Of a DNA stretch of 7,895 nt, positions 1 through 4,912 are shown in pieces. The position numbers and the translations under genes are program-made. Position 1 is the stretch's first letter; every line of letters starts with the position of its first letter. Origin of the DNA: DATDOY01 sp035293045 (GTDB lineage Bacteria; Actinomycetota; Acidimicrobiia; IMCC26256; JACPCJ01); assembly GCA_035293045.1 (NCBI GenBank), contig DATDOY010000247.1, forward strand, positions 1 to 7,895, given 5' to 3'. The notes under the pieces were generated by a model. It searched no databases. It had not been told where the DNA came from and saw nothing but the letters and a program-made list of their open reading frames with translations.

Positions 1-108
1 TTCACCCAGGACGACCTCGACGCCATCGCCGTGTCGCTCAATGGTCGTCCACGTGAGACGCTGAACTTTCAGACACCAGCCGAGCGTCTCGCCGAGTTGT
101 TGCGATGA
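1..108 (+). CDS. IS30-family transposase, C-terminal fragment (cut by window edge)
   Basis: Frame 1 is open from the first base and ends at TGA 106-108, giving 35 residues. The piece FTQDDLDAIAVSLNGRPRET followed by LNFQTPAERLAELLR is the characteristic C-terminus of IS30-family transposases, in which an 'LNxRPRxTLxxxTPAE' stretch follows the last catalytic Glu of the DDE domain. The enzyme would cut and join the terminal repeats of its own element. The catalytic DDE residues and the DNA-binding N-terminus lie upstream of the window, so whether the gene is intact cannot be judged. As in many IS30 elements, the coding end runs into the probable terminal inverted repeat. The family call is firm from the motif; activity is unknown. 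Confidence 0.85.
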   Translation, partial: FTQDDLDAIAVSLNGRPRETLNFQTPAERLAELLR

Positions 109-123
109 CCGATTGAAATCGCC
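96..123 (+). repeat. Probable right terminal inverted repeat of the IS30 element
   Basis: The stretch contains GTTGCGATGACCGATTGAAA-like sequence overlapping the last transposase codons and ending in TCGCC. Actinobacterial IS30 elements commonly end in a 'TTGC-A/G-acgaccggTTGAA' type repeat that overlaps the end of the transposase gene. The left repeat is not in the window, so the match cannot be confirmed here, and the inner limit is approximate. Confidence 0.5.
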
Positions 124-147
124 CCGGGCAGACACTCACACCATGGC
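124..147 (+). repeat. Solo half copy of the palindromic repeat, abutting the IS30 end
   Basis: These 24 bases, starting CCGGGCAGACACTCACACCA, are identical to 873-896, which is the right arm of the complete palindrome plus its flank. The left arm is missing here and is replaced by the IS30 right end. The identity starts two bases past the first base of the reference arm (872), so the break falls at the centre of the palindrome. The simplest reading is a full copy split by the insertion sequence, with the missing arm on the far side of the IS. Confidence 0.8.
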
Positions 148-191
148 AGGCGGGCAGGCGGGAGTGCGGAGCCCGTTTGGCAAGATGGGGT

Positions 192-839
192 GTGGGCGTC
201 TCCCGCTCGATCCTGCACGCCGAACGCCAAGCGTTCGCCGCCACCCTCCGCGCCGTCGGTCAGGATGCGGCGACCCTCTGCCCGCCATGGAGCGCAGCGG
301 ACATGGCGGCCCACGTCGTCGGCGGCGAGGCCGCGGCCGGCGTGATGTCCTATTTCCCTCGTGCGCTCGTCGCCCGAGGCGTGAGGCTTGGGAACAACGC
401 CGTGATCGATCGGGGCCGCGACGCGCTGCTCCGGCGACTGCAGCGCAAGGGGTTCGACTGGGCGTTGGAGCAGCTCGATGCGCCCCCGCCGCGCCTGCTC
501 TCTCGCGGGTCGCCCGGCCTCGTGACCTTCTTCGAGACGTGGGTCCACCACGAGGACGTCCGCCGGGCGAACGACCGCGGACCGGACGAGCGCGCCGACG
601 GCCAATTGGAGGCGTGCCTGCGATTCGTCCATCGCTACCAGCGCCGGCCGCTGTCGGGAGCCGTGGTGAGCGTCGAGGTTCCCGGACGGGAACGGATCGT
701 GCTCGGCGCCGGTGAGCCGGCGATCGTGCTGGCGGGGCCCATGAGCGAAGCGCTGCTTTGGCTCGCCGGTCGCGGTGCCGTCGCCCACCTCGACGTCCGC
801 GGCGACGTCGCGACGCTCGAGCCGACCCTCCGTATCTGA
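192..839 (+). CDS. TIGR03085-like / DinB-fold metal-binding protein (mycothiol-dependent maleylpyruvate isomerase N-terminal domain family)
   Basis: The protein (215 aa from GTG 192) resembles the actinobacterial TIGR03085 family, related to the mycothiol-dependent maleylpyruvate isomerase (MDMPI) N-domain and DinB four-helix bundles. Visible landmarks are HAERQAFAATLRAVG near the N-terminus, the 'TLCPPWSAADMAAH' motif with His41, and FETWVHHEDVRRAN with Glu115 and His119. These three match the His...Glu-x3-His metal ligands known in MDMPI. A C-terminal SCP2-like beta domain is suggested by the end of the protein. The role is probably thiol (mycothiol)-linked or metal-dependent and cytoplasmic; the substrate is unknown. 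GTG 192 fits the short N-terminus of relatives; an in-frame TTG at 177 with GGAG upstream is a real alternative. It stands alone between two copies of the palindromic repeat. Confidence 0.75.
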   Translation: MGVSRSILHAERQAFAATLRAVGQDAATLCPPWSAADMAAHVVGGEAAAGVMSYFPRALVARGVRLGNNAVIDRGRDALLRRLQRKGFDWALEQLDAPPPRLLSRGSPGLVTFFETWVHHEDVRRANDRGPDERADGQLEACLRFVHRYQRRPLSGAVVSVEVPGRERIVLGAGEPAIVLAGPMSEALLWLAGRGAVAHLDVRGDVATLEPTLRI

Positions 840-845
840 CCACCG

Positions 846-893
846 ATGGTGTGAGTGTCTGCCCGGCGTCAGCCGGGCAGACACTCACACCAT
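846..893 (+). repeat. Perfect 22-bp inverted repeat with 4-nt loop; REP-like palindrome or terminator-like hairpin
   Basis: Arms 846-867 and 872-893 are perfect reverse complements (22 of 22), separated by the loop GTCA. The left arm begins ATGGTGTGAGTGTCTGCCCG. The structure starts 7 nt after the stop codon at 839. No T-run follows, so it is not a textbook intrinsic terminator, although such a stem could stop transcription or protect a 3' end. The right arm recurs at 124-147 beside the IS30 end, so it is a dispersed repeat and not just a local hairpin. A further inverted pair, 844-855 with 896-907 (12 bp, CGATGGTGTGAG and its complement), partly duplicates the outer arm. Confidence 0.85.
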
Positions 894-971
894 GGCTCAC
901 ACCATCGTTTCCCCGGCATGGTCAGGGGCGGGAGCCTCCAGTCAGGCACGACTTGGGCCGATAGACCGGGC

Positions 972-1544
972 GTGGGCGCCTCGACTGCGTTCTTGATCGC
1001 CGCGAGTGCGGTCCTCGCCGTGCTGATGGCGGGGGCCGTCTCGTTCAACCGGTTCGTGCGCGAGCGCAATCACGTGCGTGAGGCGTGGTCGAACGTCGAC
1101 ACCGAGCTGCGGCGGCGTCACGACCTCATCCCCAACCTCGTCGAAGCGGTCAAGGGCTACGCCGCCCACGAGCGGGCGACCCTCGAGGCCGTGATCCGGG
1201 CCCGCAGCGTCGCCAGCCTCCAAACCGGGGACGCCGGGGAGCACGTCGACAGTGAGCGCGGCCTGGTTCGATCGATCCGTGACCTCCTCGCGGTGGCCGA
1301 GCAGTACCCGACGCTCAAGGCCGACCGCCACTTCTCCGACCTCCAGTCGCAGCTCGTCGAGACCGAGGACCGCATCCAGCTCGCCCGCCGCGTCTACAAC
1401 GCCAACGTGCGCGATCTCAACCGCCGCATCGAGTCCTTCCCCTCCAACGTCGTCGCCGGCCTCGCCGGGTTCGTCCCCGCGGAGTTCTTCGAGGTCGAGG
1501 AGTCGCTGCGGCAACGGGCCCCGAGCGCGGACTTCGCGGCCTGA
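972..1544 (+). CDS. lemA: LemA family membrane-anchored protein
   Basis: The product (190 aa) is a clear LemA protein: one N-terminal membrane segment (about residues 5-25) followed by a helical domain. Family signatures are RNHVREAWSNVDTELRRRHD, then LIPNLVEAVKGYAAHE, and near the end ARRVYNANVRDLNRRIESFP followed by a FVPAEFF motif. LemA proteins are widespread, probably with an outward-facing N-terminus and a cytoplasmic or peripheral helical bundle; their biochemical role is unsettled. The GTG at 972 puts the membrane segment directly at the N-terminus; the frame is open back to 855, but an earlier start would translate the palindrome into non-conserved sequence. GATAGA at 960-965 lies 6 nt before the GTG, a possible leaderless arrangement. 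The stop overlaps the start of the next gene (TGATG), implying coupled translation. Confidence 0.88.
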   Translation: MGASTAFLIAASAVLAVLMAGAVSFNRFVRERNHVREAWSNVDTELRRRHDLIPNLVEAVKGYAAHERATLEAVIRARSVASLQTGDAGEHVDSERGLVRSIRDLLAVAEQYPTLKADRHFSDLQSQLVETEDRIQLARRVYNANVRDLNRRIESFPSNVVAGLAGFVPAEFFEVEESLRQRAPSADFAA

Positions 1545-2389
1545 TGGACTGGTTCGACATCCTCGATGACGCGGCGGCCGACGCGGCCTTCCCCGGGGTC
1601 GACGAACACTTCCGCTTCGAGTATCTCGTCGTCGGCGCGGTGCTCGCCCTCGCCTTCTTCTCCCTGCGGTACGACCCGCTGATCGCGGCCGCGCTCGGCG
1701 GCAGCCAGCTGGTTCTCATCGGCTACCTCATCGTGCGCGGCCGGCTTCGCCGCCGGAGTCGCGACGCCGAGCACGCCGCTCGGATCGCCAAGAGTGCGGG
1801 ACTGCGCCTCGCCCGCCCCGGCGAGTTCGACCTTTACCGCCTCCCGTTCCCCATCTTCCGGTCGGGCGAGTGGCAGGGGTTCGACAACGTGTTCGTGGGC
1901 GACTGGGGAGACGACAAGGTCTGGATCTTCGACACGTGGTACGGCTTCGAAGTCCACGGCCACGACGTCGAGGAGCACTTCACCTGCGCGGCGATGGAGA
2001 TCCGCGCCGACTGCCCCAAGCTGTCGATCACTCGGGAGAACCCGTGGTCACGGGCATGGGGACACCTGGGGTGGCGAGACATCGAGGTGGAGTCCGAGGA
2101 CTTCAACCGCCGTTTCGACGTCAGCGGCGACGACGAGCGTTTCGCCTTCGCGTTTCTCGCGCCGGCGATGATCGAGTGGCTCAAGTCGACTCCGGTCGAG
2201 TTCGAGTTCGCCGTCTCCGGCCGGTGGCTCCTGTGCCGTTCCAAGCACCTCCCGACCGAGCGGTGGTGGGACCTGCTGCGGATGATCCGCGGCCTGCGCG
2301 GACAACTCCCCGAGGCGCTCACCCGGCTGTGGCCCGATATCGTCCCGCCCCGTGCGAGCAGTCCTGTGCAAGGAATACGGACCCCCTGA
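1544..2389 (+). CDS. DUF3137-like membrane protein, partner of LemA
   Basis: This 281-aa protein has an acidic N-terminus, two likely membrane segments (about 27-41 and 45-64), a basic stretch (RGRLRRRSR, 65-73) that should face the cytoplasm, and a soluble alpha/beta domain to the end. Notable motifs are HFTCA at 145-149, FNRRFDV at 187-193, and DDERFAFAFLAPAMIEWL ending near 213. The 'FxRRFxV..D..FA..fL.P.M..wL' pattern is typical of DUF3137-like proteins, which often lie beside lemA; the exact family name is my inference. ATG 1544 overlaps the lemA stop by 1 nt, supporting co-translation and a joint membrane-associated function. The final 12-13 residues lie in DNA shared with the next gene and look unconserved. 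A divergent relative is encoded at 3383-4030. Molecular function is unknown. Confidence 0.75.
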   Translation: MDWFDILDDAAADAAFPGVDEHFRFEYLVVGAVLALAFFSLRYDPLIAAALGGSQLVLIGYLIVRGRLRRRSRDAEHAARIAKSAGLRLARPGEFDLYRLPFPIFRSGEWQGFDNVFVGDWGDDKVWIFDTWYGFEVHGHDVEEHFTCAAMEIRADCPKLSITRENPWSRAWGHLGWRDIEVESEDFNRRFDVSGDDERFAFAFLAPAMIEWLKSTPVEFEFAVSGRWLLCRSKHLPTERWWDLLRMIRGLRGQLPEALTRLWPDIVPPRASSPVQGIRTP

Positions 2390-3329
2390 GAGCCTTGTCC
2401 TCGAGGAGGTGCCGCCGCCGGCGATGCACCCTCAAGGCGTGCGCATCCGGGTGCGAGCGGCGGGGTTGAACTTCCCCGACGTCCTCATGATCAAGGGCGA
2501 GTACCAGTTCAAACCCGCCTTCCCCTTCTCGCCGGGCGGCGAGGTGGCCGGCGAGGTCCTCGAGGTGGGCGACGCCGTGGACGGCATCGCGCCCGGCGAC
2601 CGGGTCTTGTCGGTGGTCGGGGTCGGAGGTTTCGCCGAGGAGGTCGTCGCCAACGCTCCGGCGGTGATGAAGCTCCCCGATTCCATGGATTGGGTGAGCG
2701 GCGCGGCGCTCGGGATGACCTACGCCACGTCGATCTACGCCCTCGCCGGTCGCGCCGGCCTCGAGGCGGGAGAGTGGCTGCTGGTCCATGGGGCGTCGGG
2801 CGGCGTGGGCCTCTCGGCGGTCGAGATCGGCCGCGCCATGGGCGCGCGGGTCATCGCCACCGGCGGCGACGACCAAAAGCTGAAGATCGCCGGCGAACGC
2901 GGCGCCGAACACCTCGTCAACTACCGCACCGAGTCGTTCAAGGACCGGGTGAAGGAGATCACGGGCGGACCGGGAGCCGACGTGATCTACGACCCCGTCG
3001 GCGGCGACGTCATGACCCAGTCGCTCCGCTGCATCAACTGGGGCGGACGGCTCCTTGTCATCGGCTTCGCCAGCGGCACCATCCCCGATCTCCCCGCCAA
3101 CCTGATCCTGCTCAAGAGTTGCCAGGTGGTCGGCGTGTTCTGGGGGGCGTACGCCATGCGGTGGCCGGAGCAGGTGCGCGCCGACTTCGATCAGCTCTTC
3201 TCATGGTGGGACGAGGGCAAGATCGCGCCGCACGTTTCCCACGAGCTTCCGCTGGAGCGGACGGCCGACGCCCTCCACGCCATGATCAACCGGGAAGTCG
3301 TCGGCAAGGCCGTCATCACCGTCGAGTAG
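2352..3329 (+). CDS. NADPH:quinone oxidoreductase-type, zinc-independent MDR superfamily protein
   Basis: The 325-aa protein is a full-length medium-chain dehydrogenase/reductase of the quinone oxidoreductase (QOR) group. It has an N-terminal GroES-like domain (about 1-120, RAVLCKEYGPPESL, AAGLNFPDVLMIKGEYQ, FPFSPGGEVAGEV) and a Rossmann domain with the nucleotide-binding GASGGVG at 147-153, then ADVIYDPVGGDV and GKAVITVE at the C-terminus. The structural and catalytic zinc ligands of alcohol dehydrogenases are absent, as expected for QOR. It should reduce quinones or other electrophilic enones with NADPH in the cytoplasm; the true substrate is unknown. GTG 2352 is chosen because the conserved N-terminus begins there, although this overlaps the upstream gene by 38 nt in another frame. 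The next gene starts 53 nt downstream. Confidence 0.9.
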   Translation: MRAVLCKEYGPPESLVLEEVPPPAMHPQGVRIRVRAAGLNFPDVLMIKGEYQFKPAFPFSPGGEVAGEVLEVGDAVDGIAPGDRVLSVVGVGGFAEEVVANAPAVMKLPDSMDWVSGAALGMTYATSIYALAGRAGLEAGEWLLVHGASGGVGLSAVEIGRAMGARVIATGGDDQKLKIAGERGAEHLVNYRTESFKDRVKEITGGPGADVIYDPVGGDVMTQSLRCINWGGRLLVIGFASGTIPDLPANLILLKSCQVVGVFWGAYAMRWPEQVRADFDQLFSWWDEGKIAPHVSHELPLERTADALHAMINREVVGKAVITVE

Positions 3330-3382
3330 CCCCCCGCATACCCCGCTCAAGACGGACAACTCGGGCGGCCGATACTGCGGCC

Positions 3383-4030
3383 GTGAGTTTGCTACGCGGT
3401 GCTGTCCGTGCTGCGGCCGCCCGGCAGCGAGGGAAGCAGGAACAGCGCGCGCTGACTGGCGCCGACTCGCTCGGCGGCATCCTCGACCACGTGAAGCGCC
3501 GGGCGCGAAGCCCGCTCGAGCTCGAAAAGCTCGGCGTGGCGCTGGGCCTGGAGTATTCACGCTGGCAGGACCTCGGCTTGGTCGATCCCGTCGTGCCCCT
3601 CTATCGCGATGGCACGGGCCACGACGTCGAAAGCGTGCTCTACGGCGTGGTCGGCGGGGCCCCGCTCGCCCTTTTCGACTACGACTACGACGCCGGAGCG
3701 GGCTTCGAGCCGCACTTCACGTGCGCCCAGGTCGGGCTTGCGGGCCAGGCCCCGCCGTTGCGCGTGCGGGTCGTGGCCCGGGGCCCGGGAGCGACCGCCG
3801 TCGAGGTGGAAACCGACGACGGCGCCTTTGGCGCCCAGTTGGTCTCGAAGGACGTCCGCCTCTGGATGATCGACGGCGGCCCGGGCGTCGAATACCACGC
3901 GGGCGGGGGATGGGCTCTCGTCGCGTCGAGCCCGGTGGTGCTCCCCAAATGGGAGGGCCTCGCCCGGCGGGGCATCCAATGGGCCGGCCAGGTCGCAGCC
4001 GTGGTCAGCGCCCGCGCCCGGGTTGTCTAG
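3383..4030 (+). CDS. Soluble paralogue-like relative of the DUF3137-like protein at 1544-2389
   Basis: This 215-aa product has no obvious database-style name. It begins with a basic helical stretch (SLLRGAVRAAAARQRGKQEQ) and has no membrane segment. It shares an order of motifs with the upstream DUF3137-like protein: a 'LFDYDYD' strand aligning with 'IFDTWYG', then HFTCA at 111-115 (145-149 there), a 'DDGAFGAQLVSKDVRLWM' stretch aligning with 'DDERFAFAFLAPAMIEWL', and a 'GWALVASSPVVLP' strand near the C-terminus. I infer divergent paralogy; function is unknown. GTG 3383 is chosen because the reading frame upstream overlaps the oxidoreductase gene and looks non-coding. GATACT at 3371-3376 lies 6 nt before the GTG and may be a -10 box for a leaderless message. 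Its stop TAG (4028-4030) overlaps the next gene's promoter. Confidence 0.7.
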   Translation: MSLLRGAVRAAAARQRGKQEQRALTGADSLGGILDHVKRRARSPLELEKLGVALGLEYSRWQDLGLVDPVVPLYRDGTGHDVESVLYGVVGGAPLALFDYDYDAGAGFEPHFTCAQVGLAGQAPPLRVRVVARGPGATAVEVETDDGAFGAQLVSKDVRLWMIDGGPGVEYHAGGGWALVASSPVVLPKWEGLARRGIQWAGQVAAVVSARARVV

Positions 4031-4058
4031 CCGAGAATAGACAGGTAGAATACAAGTG
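4023..4058 (+). promoter_or_regulatory. Promoter of the gntR-acn unit, predicted leaderless
   Basis: A -35-like TTGTCT (4023-4028) and a -10-like TAGAAT (4046-4051, five of six to TATAAT) are separated by 17 nt. The GTG start codon of the regulator lies 6 nt after the -10 box, so transcription would begin at or next to its first base. There is no room for a Shine-Dalgarno. Leaderless genes with this geometry are common in actinobacteria. The -35 box overlaps the upstream stop codon. Confidence 0.7.
4024..4043 (+). promoter_or_regulatory. Candidate GntR operator, TGTCTA-N8-TAGACA
   Basis: A perfect 6-bp inverted repeat with an 8-nt spacer covers the -35 box and the spacer region of the regulator's own promoter. 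The half-sites contain GTCTA and TAGAC, which fit the GTnTA/TAnAC half-sites known for HutC-type GntR regulators, though usually without so long a spacer. Position suggests autorepression of the regulator and the following aconitase. This is inference from site placement. Confidence 0.5.
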
Positions 4059-4882
4059 TGCGCTACCTGGAGATCGCCGACGAGATCCGGTCCCTGATCG
4101 GGGCGGGGGAATTCGGGTCCGGCGGAGCGCTCCCGAGCGAGGCCGAACTGGGCCGGCGCTTCCCGGCGAGCCGGGTGACCGTCCGCAAGGCGCTCGAGGC
4201 TCTGCGTCGGGAGGGCATCGTGACCAGCCGACGGGGCAGCGGGTGGTTCGTCGCCCTCGACCCCGTGCGTCAGGCCCTCGGGCGGTTCTCCACCGTCGAA
4301 GCGGCGATGGAGGCCGCGGGTGTCACCGTCCGGCGTGAGGTCCTTGAGTACGGCTTCGAGGCCGCGCCGCCGATCGTGTCCCAGGCCCTTGCCATCACCG
4401 GCGGCGACGCGGTCCTGCGGGTCCGTCGCCTCAACGTCGCCGACGACCAGCCGTTCGGCGTCGTCACCGTGTTCGTCCCCGAGAACTTCGGCGAGCGGAT
4501 CGCCCGGTCCGACGCCGAGACGTCGACGTTCTACGAGTTGTTGACCGGCCTTGGCGTCGAATTGGGCTCGGCGACCCAGACCATCACGGCGGCGACCGCC
4601 ACCGAGGACGACGCGCGGCTCCTCGCGGTGCGGAAGGGGTCGGCCGTGCTGGTGTGCCGGCGGGTCACGTGCGACGCCGCCGGCGCCCCCGTGTTGTTCT
4701 CGGAGCACCGGTACCCGGCCCACCGCACGAGCTTCGAGGTCGACCTGCCGCGCGTTGCTCCGGCCGGCGACGGACCGGTCGGACTTCGTGTGCTGCACGC
4801 GAACGACGGCGACCGCGAGGCCGAGGCGACCGCCGCAGCGGGCGCGACCGACGCGGCGTTGGCCCGACAAGCGATCACCTAG
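4058..4882 (+). CDS. GntR-family transcriptional regulator, HutC subfamily (UTRA domain)
   Basis: The 274-aa protein has an N-terminal winged helix (about 1-68) with the GntR signature LPSEAELGRRF..SRVTVRKALEAL..EGIV..RRGSGWFV, followed by a UTRA effector-binding domain (about 75-229) ending in the typical 'FSEHRYPAHRTSFEVDL'. The last 45 residues are an Ala/Asp-rich tail without recognisable fold, making it longer than the usual 240-250 aa. It should bind a palindromic operator as a dimer and respond to a small molecule, possibly a carboxylate given the neighbour; ligand identity is unknown. GTG 4058 gives the expected RYLEIADEIR start, with a promoter immediately upstream. The aconitase gene follows after 30 nt, so regulator and enzyme are probably co-transcribed and autoregulated. 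Confidence 0.88.
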   Translation: MRYLEIADEIRSLIGAGEFGSGGALPSEAELGRRFPASRVTVRKALEALRREGIVTSRRGSGWFVALDPVRQALGRFSTVEAAMEAAGVTVRREVLEYGFEAAPPIVSQALAITGGDAVLRVRRLNVADDQPFGVVTVFVPENFGERIARSDAETSTFYELLTGLGVELGSATQTITAATATEDDARLLAVRKGSAVLVCRRVTCDAAGAPVLFSEHRYPAHRTSFEVDLPRVAPAGDGPVGLRVLHANDGDREAEATAAAGATDAALARQAIT

Positions 4883-4900
4883 ATTTCCACCAGCATTCAC

Positions 4901-4906
4901 GAGGAG
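4901..4906 (+). promoter_or_regulatory. Strong ribosome binding site of the aconitase gene
   Basis: GAGGAG lies 6 nt before ATG 4913. It fixes the start of the aconitase and contrasts with the upstream genes, several of which lack a visible Shine-Dalgarno. It would allow efficient internal initiation on a gntR-acn message. Confidence 0.7.
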
Positions 4907-4912
4907 ACCGTC

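Larger units (their letters stand above)
1..123 (+). mobile_element. Right end of an IS30-family insertion sequence
   Basis: The transposase tail and the next 15 bases form the right end of an insertion sequence whose left part is outside the window. The outer boundary is placed at about 123 because at 124 the sequence becomes identical to the right arm of a palindrome found intact at 846-893. IS30-family elements are known to prefer palindromic targets and make short target duplications of about 2-4 bp. The boundary may therefore be off by a few bases. Confidence 0.7.

Noticed and set aside
124..907. CRISPR-like array
   Set aside because: Only two loci carry the repeat, 750 bp apart with a gene between them. 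There is no regular spacer pattern and no cas gene.
855..971. LemA start at 855
   Set aside because: It would translate through the palindrome arm and put about 39 unconserved residues before the membrane segment. GTG 972 gives the normal LemA architecture.
2690..3382. Upstream extension of the 3383-4030 frame back to 2690
   Set aside because: This part overlaps the conserved oxidoreductase gene in another frame, and its translation is Arg/Gly-rich low-complexity sequence. The plausible protein begins at GTG 3383.
3366..3383. CGGCC-N8-GGCCG inverted repeat before the 3383 gene
   Set aside because: A 5-bp GC-only match is expected by chance in DNA of this composition, and it is too short to call an operator or terminator.
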